Below, one piece after another: positions 1 through 10,253 of a stretch of 64,000 nt of DNA; positions within the stretch are counted from its first letter, which is position 1, and every line of letters begins with the position of its first letter. Source of the DNA: Methanosarcina sp. UBA5. Lineage in GTDB: Archaea; Halobacteriota; Methanosarcinia; Methanosarcinales; Methanosarcinaceae. The stretch spans positions 7,005 to 71,004 of the forward strand of contig NZ_DAVG01000112.1 in NCBI RefSeq assembly GCF_002505485.1, given 5' to 3'. The notes beneath the pieces were generated by a model. The model saw only the letters and a program-made list of their open reading frames with translations, made no database searches and was not told where the DNA came from. The position numbers and the translations under genes are program-made.

Positions 1-20
1 CCTGGCTGGGCAACCCTCGC
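1..20 (-). tRNA. tRNA-Leu, 5' end only (cut by window edge)
   Basis: Read on the minus strand, bases 20 to 1 give GCGAGGGTTGCCCAGCCAGG, which is the 5' acceptor strand and D-arm start of an archaeal class II tRNA-Leu. The gene continues past the window edge, so the anticodon is not visible. A tRNA-Leu after rpoD fits the archaeal order rpoD - tRNA-Leu - L18e. The identity rests on recognising the 5' motif only. Confidence 0.7.
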
Positions 21-104
21 ATTTCGTTTTAATCTATCTAGTACTGTTTCTTTTTAATTATCCGTCATGCCTTACGCCTTGCACTTCCTCACAATATCGT
101 GGAT

Positions 105-114
105 AATATATAAA
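105..114 (-). promoter_or_regulatory. TATA box for the tRNA-Leu gene
   Basis: On the minus strand this reads TTTATATATT, a near-consensus archaeal TATA box. It lies about 85 bases before the tRNA-Leu 5' end in the gap after rpoD, so it probably gives the tRNA its own promoter with a leader of about 60 nt. The start site is inferred from the usual distance of about 25 bp. Confidence 0.5.
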
Positions 115-234
115 CATTTCGAGTCGTGAAGGTCACCGGGAATAAGTTTTGGAAGAGCGCCAATTAGACATAACGGCTTCTCTATACCTTTAGATTTCAA
201 AAAATTGGATATGGGCCTGTACCCGAGCTGGAGC

Positions 235-1035
235 TCAGAACTGGCCCAGAATACTCAAGAGTTCTTCAGCTTTGCCTTTGACCACATTTACCGCATTAAG
301 GGCAAGGTCTCTGGCTGTATAAGAACCATCGGACTCCATTGTAAACACAAAAGCATTCTCATCGAAGCCAATGCTTATCGCGTGAATATCACAAACCTGT
401 TCGCAGAGCTTGCAGAGTGAGCATTTTAGGACATCTTCGCTAGAAACTTTGGCCCCTGACTCTTCAAACCGTATAATGCCTTTTGGACATTCGGCTGCAC
501 AGTGCCCGCATGCATCACAGTTTTCAATGGTTATAATAGGCACATTCTTGTAGCCGCAAGCGACTCCTGCCTGCCATTTAACACTGTCCCTGCCATAGCC
601 CATATGAGCGATGGCCTCAAGCACAAGCTTCTGCCCTTTTTTCAGCTCAACGATCGGGATATTAGAGTCAGCCGGCTGTATTTTAGGATCAGAGGAAATA
701 AGATCTCGCGAATAAACTGTGCCCGGACCTTCTGCGCTGAGGGTTAAGGAAACCTCGCAGGCAGGACAACCCTCTCCTCCGCAAACATCGCATTCTGCCT
801 GTGGCACATACGTCTCTACATCCGTAACAAGCGGGATTAAGGACAGACGTAGAGCCAGTTGCTCATCATAGAGTACCGAGGTGTTGTCATAAAGGTTCAC
901 ATACTCAATCGCAAGCGTTGGTACATCTGCGATCATGGCGCGCCGAATGCCGTTGGCAAAAGATGTGCTAACTTTTGAAAGCACAAATTTTGCAGATCTA
1001 TCCGATAACTCCAGAATGTCTACTTCCATCGTCAT
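235..1035 (-). CDS. rpoD: DNA-directed RNA polymerase subunit D (Rpo3)
   Basis: This 266-residue protein is the archaeal counterpart of bacterial alpha and eukaryotic Rpb3/AC40. It pairs with subunit L to nucleate polymerase assembly. The N-terminal dimerisation part includes FANGIRRAMIADVPT around residues 26-40. A ferredoxin-like domain follows, with Cys 173, 176, 179, 183 and Cys 205, 208, 211, 215, which is two complete 4Fe-4S motifs. An extra pair of CxxC motifs sits at 82-93. Some archaea lack the cluster cysteines; Methanosarcina is known to keep both. It is last in the S13-S4-S11-RpoD operon. Met3 (1029) has the better-spaced AAGGA site and is an alternative start. Confidence 0.97.
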   Translation of the reverse strand: MTMEVDILELSDRSAKFVLSKVSTSFANGIRRAMIADVPTLAIEYVNLYDNTSVLYDEQLALRLSLIPLVTDVETYVPQAECDVCGGEGCPACEVSLTLSAEGPGTVYSRDLISSDPKIQPADSNIPIVELKKGQKLVLEAIAHMGYGRDSVKWQAGVACGYKNVPIITIENCDACGHCAAECPKGIIRFEESGAKVSSEDVLKCSLCKLCEQVCDIHAISIGFDENAFVFTMESDGSYTARDLALNAVNVVKGKAEELLSILGQF

Positions 1036-1119
1036 ATTCCTTAATTTCCCTTATATTTTAATGCATTTAAAAAGAGAATTTTAGAAGAATTCCCTGAAGA
1101 AATTCTCTGAAAAATTTTC

Positions 1120-2156
<1,037 letters not shown>

Positions 2157-2178
2157 TTAAAATCACCTGACCGGAAAA

Positions 2179-2691
<513 letters not shown>

Positions 2692-2780
2692 TTAAAGAAT
2701 ACGCGAAAAAGTCAGGAGCAGCTCTCTAAAGGAGCTTCATTACAGCACATACTGATGAGTTCATTTACATGCAGTTACCA

Positions 2781-2790
2781 GTATATAAGG
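2781..2790 (-). promoter_or_regulatory. TATA box for the S13-S4-S11-RpoD operon
   Basis: Minus-strand reading is CCTTATATAC, close to the archaeal TATA consensus. Transcription would start near 2755, giving a leader of about 120 nt before S13. No TATA-like sequence this good lies nearer to S13. It suggests these four genes have their own promoter, separate from the upstream ABC genes. Confidence 0.5.
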
Positions 2791-2934
2791 ATATCTGCGC
2801 TTATTCCTAAATGAAAGCGATGTTCGGAAGGACTGAAAGCTGATGGCAGAAAAGTTACTGAATAATGAAAATCTCCACCAGCATCAACCTAATTTTGAAG
2901 AAATCAAATTGCGGGCGGCCACCTCACCCTAAAC

Positions 2935-3100
2935 AGGCTGTCCGACAATTATTGGCAGTAATAAAAAAGTGCTAAAAAGAAAGCAAATAAGGCTCTAAAA
3001 TCAAAAAAGAAGGAATTTGTTTATTACCGAAGGTAATTGTCAGACAGTTTGTAAAGGACGGGGTATTCGTGACCCTCTGCGCTCTCGTAGTAATAAAAAG
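2935..3100. repeat. Inverted-repeat element (GGCTGTC-type ends), copy 1
   Basis: AGGCTGTCCGACAATTA at 2935-2951 is inverted at 3034-3050 (TAATTGTCAGACAGTTT), with 14 of 17 positions matching. The right flank at 3051-3100 (GTAAAGGACGGGGTATTCGT and following) has a diverged second copy at 34034-34080. No transposase is seen, so it looks like a non-autonomous element or a leftover end of an insertion sequence. Confidence 0.6.
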
Positions 3101-3148
3101 AGGGCGGTTCAACATCTGCCCTCTTATTTAGTTTACATAAAACCACTA

Positions 3149-4717
3149 TTACCGCAGCTTAAATGTCTTTGGTGCAAGCCTATATGCAAGAATCAAGGAG
3201 ACGGCGATATACACAATGCAAAATACTGAAATCAACGTGCCGAAAACAAGAGTTGGAACCTTCTTACCAATGGCAAAATAACAGAAGAAATAAGTAAAGG
3301 AATTGACAATGGTAAAAGTACCATTTTTTATTTCGAGACCGATATTGTAAGGCTGCAAAAGATAATATAGTACAATATTGTGCACCGAAAAAAATACCGA
3401 CATGGCAATAATGGAAACAAACAGCAGCACATAATTGAGTGCATTGTTCGTTCCGCCTGTAAGCCATAACAGAAGCGGCAGCCCGAGTGCAATTACCAAA
3501 GCGGGCATTAAGTTTATCAATAGAATGGATTTCAGTCGTTCCGTAAAGAGAAGCAGAATTGCACGTGGCTGCCTGTAAAACCGGTAAGTAAGCATACTGT
3601 GGTCACAGTTCATGAACATGGCTTGGGTGATAACCTTGCCGCGATTAACAAAATACATGACAAACAGAAAATAAGGCAAAATAGTCAGCATCATCCCGTT
3701 TAGTATCGGTTTTGCCCCGTGGATAAGAAAACAGGCCATGATGGAAAACGCAAGTGCCGCAAGGGAAATCAAGGTTATATCTTTTGCCGATTTGGTAAGT
3801 AACATGCTATGCCGCTTAACAAAAAGATCGTTGAAATACTGATAACCACTTTTGCTGCTTGTTGCCTTAATGTCTATATTCAGCTGCAAAGATTTTTGAA
3901 CAGCCCGTGCAGCCATGCTTTTTTTGTTCATAGCAAAACTGTCCGCTGTGAGAAGCTCCTTGCAAATACTTCGGTACTCACGGAATTTGAGCACATAAAA
4001 AAAGGAAAATACAGCTATAACAGCAGAAAAAACAAACAACGCGAGAAAAATAGCTCCGTTCATGGCATAGCCGAGAAACGGCGGGAGATATGCCGCAGCC
4101 AATGATGCAGCAATGCCAACCAAGGCAACCGGATTGAGCTGATTTTCATTTTTTGCATGGCCGGTTCTGACATAATCATGAAGCGCGAGGGCAGTAAAAA
4201 TCAGTTTTACGGAAACCACAAAAAGCGGCATCAAAAAGCAGATAACGATAGGCACCCCGGAAAGCCGTCCAAGAAGCAGCGTGAAAGGCAAAAATCCGAC
4301 AACAATTTTCAAAAGGAAATAGAAGTAATTCGAAAGTGTATACTCCCGCGCGTTCATTCGCATGAGAAAAATGGCATAATACTTGTCTCTGGTGGGATGA
4401 AATATATGCGTGTTGAGGAAACCGCCCGTAATGGTAAGAAAGAAAAACATATGCATGAAGCTGTTTGCGGGGCTGCTTTTCATATGATCTTTTAGAAGAA
4501 AGATAATAATAAACAGATAGAGCATTTTGCCCAAAAACATCGAGCTGATCTCCCACAGGATGCTGACGAAATTGGCAAATATCTTCAACCCCGGACTTCT
4601 ATAGAGCGAGACAGGTAGCAGCCTGTTGATGACAGGGATGGATTTGAGTGAATAGATGATTCCATTGGTTTGATATGCGTTTTTAAGCCTGAAGGACATG
4701 AGGAAAGTTTCAATCAT
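3149..4717 (-). CDS. ABC-2 type transporter permease
   Basis: This is a polytopic membrane protein of about 522 residues, with roughly 11 or 12 hydrophobic segments and few charged residues between them. It partners the ATPase encoded just upstream, and the two genes overlap by a few bases. The start is placed at the ATG giving MIETFLMSFRL, with AGGAAGG a few bases upstream; the longest frame would run about 60 bases further into the ATPase gene. Substrate is unknown; a lipid, peptide or antimicrobial exporter is possible. Its style recalls Firmicutes exporters, and it interrupts a conserved archaeal gene order, so transfer is likely. Confidence 0.85.
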   Translation of the reverse strand: MIETFLMSFRLKNAYQTNGIIYSLKSIPVINRLLPVSLYRSPGLKIFANFVSILWEISSMFLGKMLYLFIIIFLLKDHMKSSPANSFMHMFFFLTITGGFLNTHIFHPTRDKYYAIFLMRMNAREYTLSNYFYFLLKIVVGFLPFTLLLGRLSGVPIVICFLMPLFVVSVKLIFTALALHDYVRTGHAKNENQLNPVALVGIAASLAAAYLPPFLGYAMNGAIFLALFVFSAVIAVFSFFYVLKFREYRSICKELLTADSFAMNKKSMAARAVQKSLQLNIDIKATSSKSGYQYFNDLFVKRHSMLLTKSAKDITLISLAALAFSIMACFLIHGAKPILNGMMLTILPYFLFVMYFVNRGKVITQAMFMNCDHSMLTYRFYRQPRAILLLFTERLKSILLINLMPALVIALGLPLLLWLTGGTNNALNYVLLFVSIIAMSVFFSVHNIVLYYLLQPYNIGLEIKNGTFTIVNSFTYFFCYFAIGKKVPTLVFGTLISVFCIVYIAVSLILAYRLAPKTFKLR

Positions 4718-5417
4718 TCTCATCCTTCCTGAGGGCCTGAATGATCTTATCCTTAAAGGCCTCGTTGCTGAGATCATCCTTTTCCATCTTTTCCAGAATC
4801 CCGCCGCTCAGGATCACGATCTCGTCGCATAAATCCAGCGCAAGCTCCATGATATGAGTGGAAAAAATAATAATGTGGTCTTTTTTGATTTGACGCAGCA
4901 GCGTCTTCATTTCGTCGGCGACCACAACGTCAAATGAGGTCAGCGGCTCGTCTAAAAGTAGAATGCAGGGATTTGCAATGAAGCTTACAAGCATTTGCAT
5001 CTTGTTCCTCATGCCATGGGAATAATCCTTCAAAAGCCTGTCGCGATCCTCGCTTCCGATCTTTACAAAATCGAAATATTCGTCAATAGGTTTAATATCC
5101 GGAATTTTTTTCACGTTGATGTCAAGAAAGAACTTTAAAAATTCTCTGCCTGTTAAGAACTCCGGAACGACTGGCGTCGACAGAACATATCCGATATCGT
5201 CCGGACAAACTTCTCTCTTCACTCCGTTTTCTTCAAGGAGAATTGAGCCGCCGTCAATCTTCAAATCCTCATTGATGCAGTTAAACAGCGTGGTTTTACC
5301 TGCGCCATTTCTACCGAGGAGTCCGTAAATTTTCCCCTTTTCAAAGGCAAAGTTTGCACCCCGCAAAACCTCTTTTTTGTCAAAACTTTTTATGACATGG
5401 TTAAGGATCAGTTTCAT
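4710..5417 (-). CDS. ABC transporter ATP-binding protein
   Basis: This 235-residue ATPase energises the permease encoded next to it. Visible motifs are Walker A (GRNGAGKTTLF), a Q-loop region, a variant signature (YSHGMRNKMQ in place of LSGGQ), Walker B with catalytic Glu (CILLLDEP) and the switch His (FSTHIME). The SHGM-type signature is typical of ABC-2 exporters. The start could also be the TTG at 5423; neither has a strong ribosome site. It belongs to a two-gene cassette between tRNA-Ser and S13. Confidence 0.92.
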   Translation of the reverse strand: MKLILNHVIKSFDKKEVLRGANFAFEKGKIYGLLGRNGAGKTTLFNCINEDLKIDGGSILLEENGVKREVCPDDIGYVLSTPVVPEFLTGREFLKFFLDINVKKIPDIKPIDEYFDFVKIGSEDRDRLLKDYSHGMRNKMQMLVSFIANPCILLLDEPLTSFDVVVADEMKTLLRQIKKDHIIIFSTHIMELALDLCDEIVILSGGILEKMEKDDLSNEAFKDKIIQALRKDEND

Positions 5418-5970
5418 TTTCAATATTTATTATCTGTTTCTTTCCGTTTATTTCTTTCGTTCCCGCCTGAAATCAATCGATCCTTTTTCAACGGGGTTCC
5501 TACCTTGACATTGTCAGATTAACTTCTTTTTTCGATCATAACTCCTTTATAATCCCATTTCCCTCATGCTTTTGAAAGATTTGTATTCATCTTTTCATTC
5601 TACAAATTCTAGTTTTTTAATTGAGAGCCTTTTTTACAAACTTACAACCAGTTCCAGCAAAAATATAGACTTACCAGTCTCAGGAGCAAGAAGTTATTCA
5701 ACTTCAATCAAAACCTCAGTATTTATGATCCATTTAACCTGCTTTTTACAGGAGAAGTATTCAAAACTTCAGATACAATGGAAGTCTTCCTTTTGATCCT
5801 TATTTCTGAGAGATTCCAATATTGGTCTTTCGAGATAAAACTGAGTATTAGAAGCTATATTCGCAACAAAACCGGAGATATCTGCAGATTTAAACATAAT
5901 TTAGAAAAGACTTGTAAACATAAGTTAGAAAAAGCTTATAAATGTGATTTAGAAAAGGCTTAAAAAGATA
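5418..5970. other. Gene-free stretch between the ABC ATPase and tRNA-Ser
   Basis: About 550 bases with no convincing gene on either strand. Short open frames here lack ribosome sites and familiar motifs. The last 72 bases before the tRNA hold a perfect-period 24-bp triple repeat (5893-5964). Confidence 0.6.
5893..5964. repeat. Three tandem 24-bp repeats beside tRNA-Ser
   Basis: Three consecutive 24-base units start at 5893, 5917 and 5941, sharing the core TTAGAAAA followed by CTT and a TAAA-like end. They end six bases before the tRNA 3' end on the minus strand, so they form the tRNA trailer. There are no spacers, so this is not a CRISPR. Confidence 0.85.
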
Positions 5971-6053
5971 CGCCGAGGGGGAGATTCGAACTCCCGAGGG
6001 GCTAAGCCCCACAAGCTTTCCAGGCTTGCGCCCTACCACTAGACTACCTCGGC
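5971..6053 (-). tRNA. tRNA-Ser (anticodon GGA)
   Basis: The minus strand folds into an 83-nt class II tRNA. The acceptor stem is GCCGAGG with CCTCGGC plus discriminator G; the anticodon stem CAAGC/GCTTG holds the loop with GGA; the long variable arm is TGGGGCTTAGCCCC; and the T-arm is GGGAGTTCGAATCTCCC. The 3' CCA is not encoded, as is common in archaea. GGA with a long variable arm reads UCC and UCU serine codons. It separates Cbf5 from the ABC cassette. Confidence 0.97.
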
Positions 6054-6150
6054 ACATGATGATATAAATTATATCTGGACTTTGGTCAAGCTTTCTTTTA
6101 GAAAGGTTAGCATAAAGCTTATGGCACGACTTATACCATAATGGAATAGT

Positions 6151-6160
6151 CATATATAAA
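6151..6160 (-). promoter_or_regulatory. TATA box for tRNA-Ser
   Basis: Minus-strand TTTATATATG lies about 100 bases before the tRNA-Ser 5' end, in the gap after cbf5. It is a good archaeal TATA box and implies a leader of about 70 nt to be trimmed by RNase P. Confidence 0.5.
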
Positions 6161-6202
6161 CTTTATTCTAAATGAGGGGAGTTTTTAAAAGAGTTTTGTA
6201 GG

Positions 6203-7219
6203 TTAGAGCTTAACACCATACTCTTTTTTAGTCCAACCTTTTGGATAGGTTCCCGCCTCCATCATAATCCGGACCGAGGTTGCTGCAAGCCCAGTAGAGG
6301 CTTTAAGGAGCTCTTCTGTGCTCATTTCAGATTTTGCAAGAGCAACGAGTTCACCCTTAAGGGTAAACAGCGCTGTAAGCTCTCCTTTCTTAAGGTTTGC
6401 ATCCAGGCTTGTTATGCCTGGAACTGCCAGGGTAGCCCCTGAACAGACTGCATCTACTGCACTGTCCCGCAGGATAATTTTGGGAAGGTGAGATACAGCC
6501 GTTTCCATTGGCATAATTACCCGCCGAATTTCGGACTCGTCCCCGTTTTCCTTCCAGAGTACATATGCATCTTTGAGATCTTGGAGGGTGATAAGCGTTT
6601 CCTCGGTAAATGGACCTGCTTTTGTCCTCCTTAGTTCCTGCATATGTCCGCCACATCCCAGAGCAAGCCCTATATCGTGACAGAGTTTCCTGATATAAGT
6701 CCCGGCTTCGCATCCTACGCGAAAGAGCACAAAACTGCCTTCAATTTCAAGCACTTCAATGTAATAGATAGTCCTTATCCTGATGACGCGTTTGACAGCT
6801 GATTTGATAGGAGGCATCTGGTAAATAGGACCTGTAAATTCTTCACAGACCTTCCTGACCAGTTTTTGAGGCATTTCCTTATGAAGCTTAAGAAGGCAGA
6901 CATATTCCTTTCCGGAAAGGCGCAGAGCAGGGACCGCCTTTGTAGCCTTTCCAAGTAAAGTGGGCAAAAGCCCTGTAACCTTAGGATCAAGTGAGCCTGC
7001 ATGCCCTGCCGTACTCACACCCAGAATAGCTTTTACCCAGGCTGCAACCTCGTGGCTTGTCGGCCCTTTTGGTTTATCAATATTTACAACCCCTTTCTCA
7101 ATATACTCAAGGATAGGGCGTTTTTCCGGATAAGAGCCGTAAGAAGGATTCGTCCAGGCACCGGATTTCCGGACCAGAGTTCTTTCAGCTTCGGACGGCA
7201 ATTTGCCAGCAGGTGACAT
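6203..7219 (-). CDS. cbf5: tRNA/rRNA pseudouridine synthase Cbf5
   Basis: This 338-residue TruB-family enzyme is the catalytic subunit of archaeal H/ACA ribonucleoproteins, working with Nop10, Gar1 and L7Ae to isomerise uridine in rRNA; it can also make tRNA Psi55. The catalytic aspartate is Asp78 in GHAGSLDPKVTGLLP. KPKGPTSHEV at 50-58 is the family's N-terminal motif, and a PUA RNA-binding domain fills the last 80 or so residues. Archaeal genomes usually place cbf5 beside cmk, as here. AGGAG lies about 13 bases before the ATG. Confidence 0.97.
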   Translation of the reverse strand: MSPAGKLPSEAERTLVRKSGAWTNPSYGSYPEKRPILEYIEKGVVNIDKPKGPTSHEVAAWVKAILGVSTAGHAGSLDPKVTGLLPTLLGKATKAVPALRLSGKEYVCLLKLHKEMPQKLVRKVCEEFTGPIYQMPPIKSAVKRVIRIRTIYYIEVLEIEGSFVLFRVGCEAGTYIRKLCHDIGLALGCGGHMQELRRTKAGPFTEETLITLQDLKDAYVLWKENGDESEIRRVIMPMETAVSHLPKIILRDSAVDAVCSGATLAVPGITSLDANLKKGELTALFTLKGELVALAKSEMSTEELLKASTGLAATSVRIMMEAGTYPKGWTKKEYGVKL

Positions 7220-7499
7220 AGTTTTTCAAAAACTCCTGAATTGAATTTATAGACGTAAATACGATATGTATGCAGTAGTTCTTAACACATGTATAAGTGA
7301 AAAGTAAACCTGAGTGAAAATAAACGAGATTAAAGGAAATTCCCTTAATGCATGTAAGAAGAAATTCCGGTAGTATTATTTAAGAGAGATCAATGCCGAA
7401 GACTCATGATTGCTGGAATATATCAGTAATATCAGGTCCCGGCAAATAAAACTCTACGCTTTGTATAAAAATCCAGCCTTTGACAGAACCTGCGGGAAA

Positions 7500-8042
7500 T
7501 TACTCTGGTCCTACGAGAGAGTCGATAGCAACCCTCAGAATGTCAAGAATCTGGTACTGGTTCCATTTTTCAGAATCAATAACGATGTCATAAATTGAAA
7601 GGTCACCTATATCGATATTGTAATAACTCATATATCGAAGAGCTTCGGATTTTTCCCTTTCAACTGTCTTTTCGAGTTCGTTCTCAAAAGATACGGATTT
7701 TTCCCGCCTCAGGATTCGTTTTACCCGAACAGGTAACGGAGCCTTTATCCAGATTTTAAGCACATTAGGGACATCTTTAGCCATATGGCCTGCAAGTCTG
7801 CTTTCGAGGATCAGCTTTTCGTGACTGTTGATAACCGCCCTCTGATTTTTATCGATAGCCAGATCAATTGAAGGGTCTTTTTCAGCCATAGCTCCGAATT
7901 CTGCCAGGCTCATTCCCTTCTCCTTGGCTATCCTCCGGAAAATTTCACCAGAGGAGGTCAATTCAAGTTCATAGTATTCCGCAAGAAGCCTTGAAATTGT
8001 TGTCGTCCCACCCCCGGGAAGCCCGCTAACTGTTATCCGCAT
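7500..8042 (-). CDS. cmk: Cytidylate kinase (archaeal type)
   Basis: This 180-residue enzyme phosphorylates CMP and dCMP with ATP. The P-loop is GLPGGGTTT at residues 7-15, with a double-Gly-Gly form typical of the archaeal group. ISTS-like start of the NMP-binding part (ELTSSGEIFRRIAKEKGM) and a lid region with RVKRILRREK follow. Its ATG overlaps the TGA of the EMC3-like gene (TGATG), so the two are translationally coupled. Neighbours adk and cbf5 fit the common archaeal block. Confidence 0.95.
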   Translation of the reverse strand: MRITVSGLPGGGTTTISRLLAEYYELELTSSGEIFRRIAKEKGMSLAEFGAMAEKDPSIDLAIDKNQRAVINSHEKLILESRLAGHMAKDVPNVLKIWIKAPLPVRVKRILRREKSVSFENELEKTVEREKSEALRYMSYYNIDIGDLSIYDIVIDSEKWNQYQILDILRVAIDSLVGPE

Positions 8043-8662
8043 CAGACCCCACCGATATCCAGTGCCTTTCTGATAAACTGGCTAACTCCAAGAGAACAGA
8101 TAAAGTACCAGTATAACCAGTGCTGGAAGTACCAAATAGCTTTAGAAGTCAGAAACTGTTCACCCCAGAACGGAAACACCATAGTCGCATTCGCGTGCCC
8201 GCTGATGTAATAATAAGCCCACATGAAGAGAGGAACGGAAATAATACTTATGTAAGCCATGGGCTTGAACTGCTGCTTGGACATTTTCATCTGGTCTTCC
8301 ATCATTTCCTGGCGCTGTTCTTCCAGTTTTTTTAGCATATAAGTATTCTGGGAAAGCTGCGCCTCCCGATATTCCTTCTGGAAAAACTTCATCCGTTCCT
8401 GGGTATTCCTCATGAGGTCCCAGTCAATTGTGTATTTCTGGATAAGGGATGCATAAATAGCAGTAATTGCCGCCATTACCAAAAGGATGAGATAGAAATT
8501 CTCCTGCCCGACCAGCGCAAGTATGGGATTCATTAACATCCCAACGGCTTTCCCGACAGCATCCCTGAAACTCTGCCCAAGAACCATAATCCCGATCATA
8601 AGGGAAAAACCGAGAGCCAGCAGGAACCGGTCTATTTGATTTTTTAATGTCTCCGAAACCAA
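8042..8662 (-). CDS. EMC3/TMCO1-family membrane protein (DUF106), insertase-like
   Basis: About 206 residues with an N-terminal membrane helix, a second hydrophobic stretch near 55-75, a charged coiled-coil of about 60 residues (RNTQERMKFFQKEYREAQ and on), and two more hydrophobic segments at the C-terminus. This is the layout of archaeal DUF106 proteins in the Oxa1/YidC/EMC3 insertase superfamily. A role in membrane-protein insertion fits its place near SecY. GGTGAGG suits the TTG at 8662; a TTG 24 bases upstream is the longer alternative. Confidence 0.85.
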   Translation of the reverse strand: MVSETLKNQIDRFLLALGFSLMIGIMVLGQSFRDAVGKAVGMLMNPILALVGQENFYLILLVMAAITAIYASLIQKYTIDWDLMRNTQERMKFFQKEYREAQLSQNTYMLKKLEEQRQEMMEDQMKMSKQQFKPMAYISIISVPLFMWAYYYISGHANATMVFPFWGEQFLTSKAIWYFQHWLYWYFICSLGVSQFIRKALDIGGV

Positions 8663-9062
8663 GTTGTCCTCACCATTCAGATTCAATAATTATTCTGAGA
8701 TCTTCAAACCTAGAAGAATTCCGATAATAGAAACTTGACAAGCTTAAAGTATTGTAAAGTCGTAATAAATCAGCTCGATTACGGAGCCAATTTTAAACGA
8801 TTACGCAGGTTGTTCTGGTTAATAAGTGTTGATGTATATATAAGTTATACTATCCGATGAAATTCAGTAAAGTTTTCCCCGAAATAACAAAGAAATTATA
8901 GGCAAGCAAAAATAAGCTATAGGAAAGTGAAATCTAAAGGCTCAAAGCCTTGAAACCTCGGAGTAAAAAATATTTTCTCAGGTTAATATTTCGATTGTTT
9001 TTCAGGTTTATATTTTGATCAATATACAGATAAATTAAATACATTTCCAATAAATTTGATAT
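8663..9062. other. Gene-free stretch with likely promoter for EMC3-cmk-cbf5
   Basis: About 400 AT-rich bases without a gene. On the minus strand a CTTATATATAC box lies at about 8832-8842, roughly 170 bases before the EMC3-like start, so this distal block may have an extra promoter besides read-through from the ribosomal cluster. Nothing else stands out. Confidence 0.45.
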
Positions 9063-9341
9063 TCAAAGATATTTCCCATCCAGCTTTTCTAAAATTGTTT
9101 TTCCCTCATCGGTCAGGATATATTTTCTCCATGTGGTCTTGTCAGGAGTCAAACACTGAATTAAGCCCTTACTCTCAAGTTCCTTTAAAGCGTGGCTGAT
9201 ATTCTGTGTGGATCGGCTTGCCTCATGGGCAATATCTGAAGCCCTTACAAAAGGGTGCCTTTTCATGGAATCCATAAGAATCAAACGGCGATCAACGCTG
9301 ATAACCCAGTTAACCAGTTCATCGATCGAGTTTTCAGTCAT
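9063..9341 (-). CDS. Winged-helix transcriptional regulator
   Basis: A 92-residue single-domain protein with a winged helix-turn-helix: a recognition region ASDIAHEASRSTQNISHALKELESKGLI at about 52-80, then a wing ending in the linker KTTWRKYILTDEGKTILEKL. It resembles small methanogen MarR/ArsR-like regulators; there are no metal-binding cysteine pairs. It lies between adk and the EMC3-like gene, where Methanosarcina often has an extra regulator. Target genes are unknown. Confidence 0.85.
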   Translation of the reverse strand: MTENSIDELVNWVISVDRRLILMDSMKRHPFVRASDIAHEASRSTQNISHALKELESKGLIQCLTPDKTTWRKYILTDEGKTILEKLDGKYL

Positions 9342-9523
9342 ATTAACTCAGCTTCTCCGTCGTGTAGTTTTTGTTGACATAAACAGCCACATATTATTTA
9401 AATACAAATTATTTGAATCAAGTCAATGCGAAAAAAGCAAAGATTTTTCGTTATATACCAAGGTATAAAGAGAGAATAGAAAAGTTAGGAGATACAACAG
9501 AAACAAAAAAAGAAATGAAGATT

Positions 9524-10171
9524 TCAGGCAAATTTTGTAAGAACTGCCTTTATATCTTCAAAAACCTCATCGATATCTTTTTTGCCGTCAAGGGTTACCA
9601 GAATACCCTGCTTTGCGTAATAGTTAATCAGGGGTTCGGTCTGTTTTTTATAGACATTGAGGCGATTCTGGACGGCTTCCTCTTTGTCATCGGCGCGCTG
9701 GAAAACCTCGCCACCGCAAATGTCACAGATCCCATCCTTTTTTGGCGGGTTAAAAGTCCTGTGGTAGCTGGCACCGCAATTGCACATAAGGCGACCGCTT
9801 ATTCTTTCAACCAGTTCTTCGTCAGGCACTTCGAGGTTGAGAACAACATCTATGGGCTTATTGAGTTCATCAAGGATAACTGCTAGAGCGTCAGCCTGAG
9901 GTATTGTCCTTGGATACCCGTCAAGGATGAAACCCTTTTCACAGTCCTGTTCTTTCAGACGGTTCTTAATAATCCCTATGAGCACCTCATCAGGAACAAG
10001 CTCTCCTTTATCCATATATTCCTTGGCTGCAAGCCCAAGTTCGGTTCCTTCCCTGACATTTGCCCGCAAGATATCCCCTGTGGAGATCTGCGGGATTCCA
10101 TAGTAGTCAACCATTTTTTTGGCCTGGGTACCTTTTCCGGCACCTGGGGGCCCGAAGAGTATTATATTCAT
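9524..10171 (-). CDS. adk: Adenylate kinase (bacterial long form, zinc lid)
   Basis: This 215-residue kinase converts AMP and ATP to two ADP. The P-loop is GPPGAGKGTQAKK at 8-20, with TGDILRANV in the AMP site and DGYPRT at 84-89. The lid carries Cys130, Cys132, Cys149 and Cys152, a zinc-binding set seen in bacterial long adenylate kinases. It follows secY, as in the bacterial spc operon. Since many archaea have an unrelated short AdkA, this gene probably has a bacterial ancestry. Confidence 0.96.
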   Translation of the reverse strand: MNIILFGPPGAGKGTQAKKMVDYYGIPQISTGDILRANVREGTELGLAAKEYMDKGELVPDEVLIGIIKNRLKEQDCEKGFILDGYPRTIPQADALAVILDELNKPIDVVLNLEVPDEELVERISGRLMCNCGASYHRTFNPPKKDGICDICGGEVFQRADDKEEAVQNRLNVYKKQTEPLINYYAKQGILVTLDGKKDIDEVFEDIKAVLTKFA

Positions 10172-10253
10172 TCGAAGATCCCTGTGTTAGCTTGTTTACA
10201 TTACATCTAAATTCGTTTCCTTTTTGCACTTTTTTGCATTCCAAAACGGATTC

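Noticed and set aside
5778..6153. Short frames on both strands over tRNA-Ser
   Set aside because: They result from the tandem repeats and the tRNA sequence; the tRNA explains this DNA.
7220..7499. Expected L14e gene between cmk and cbf5
   Set aside because: Many archaea have L14e here, but no frame of suitable length or sequence is present in this 280-base gap.
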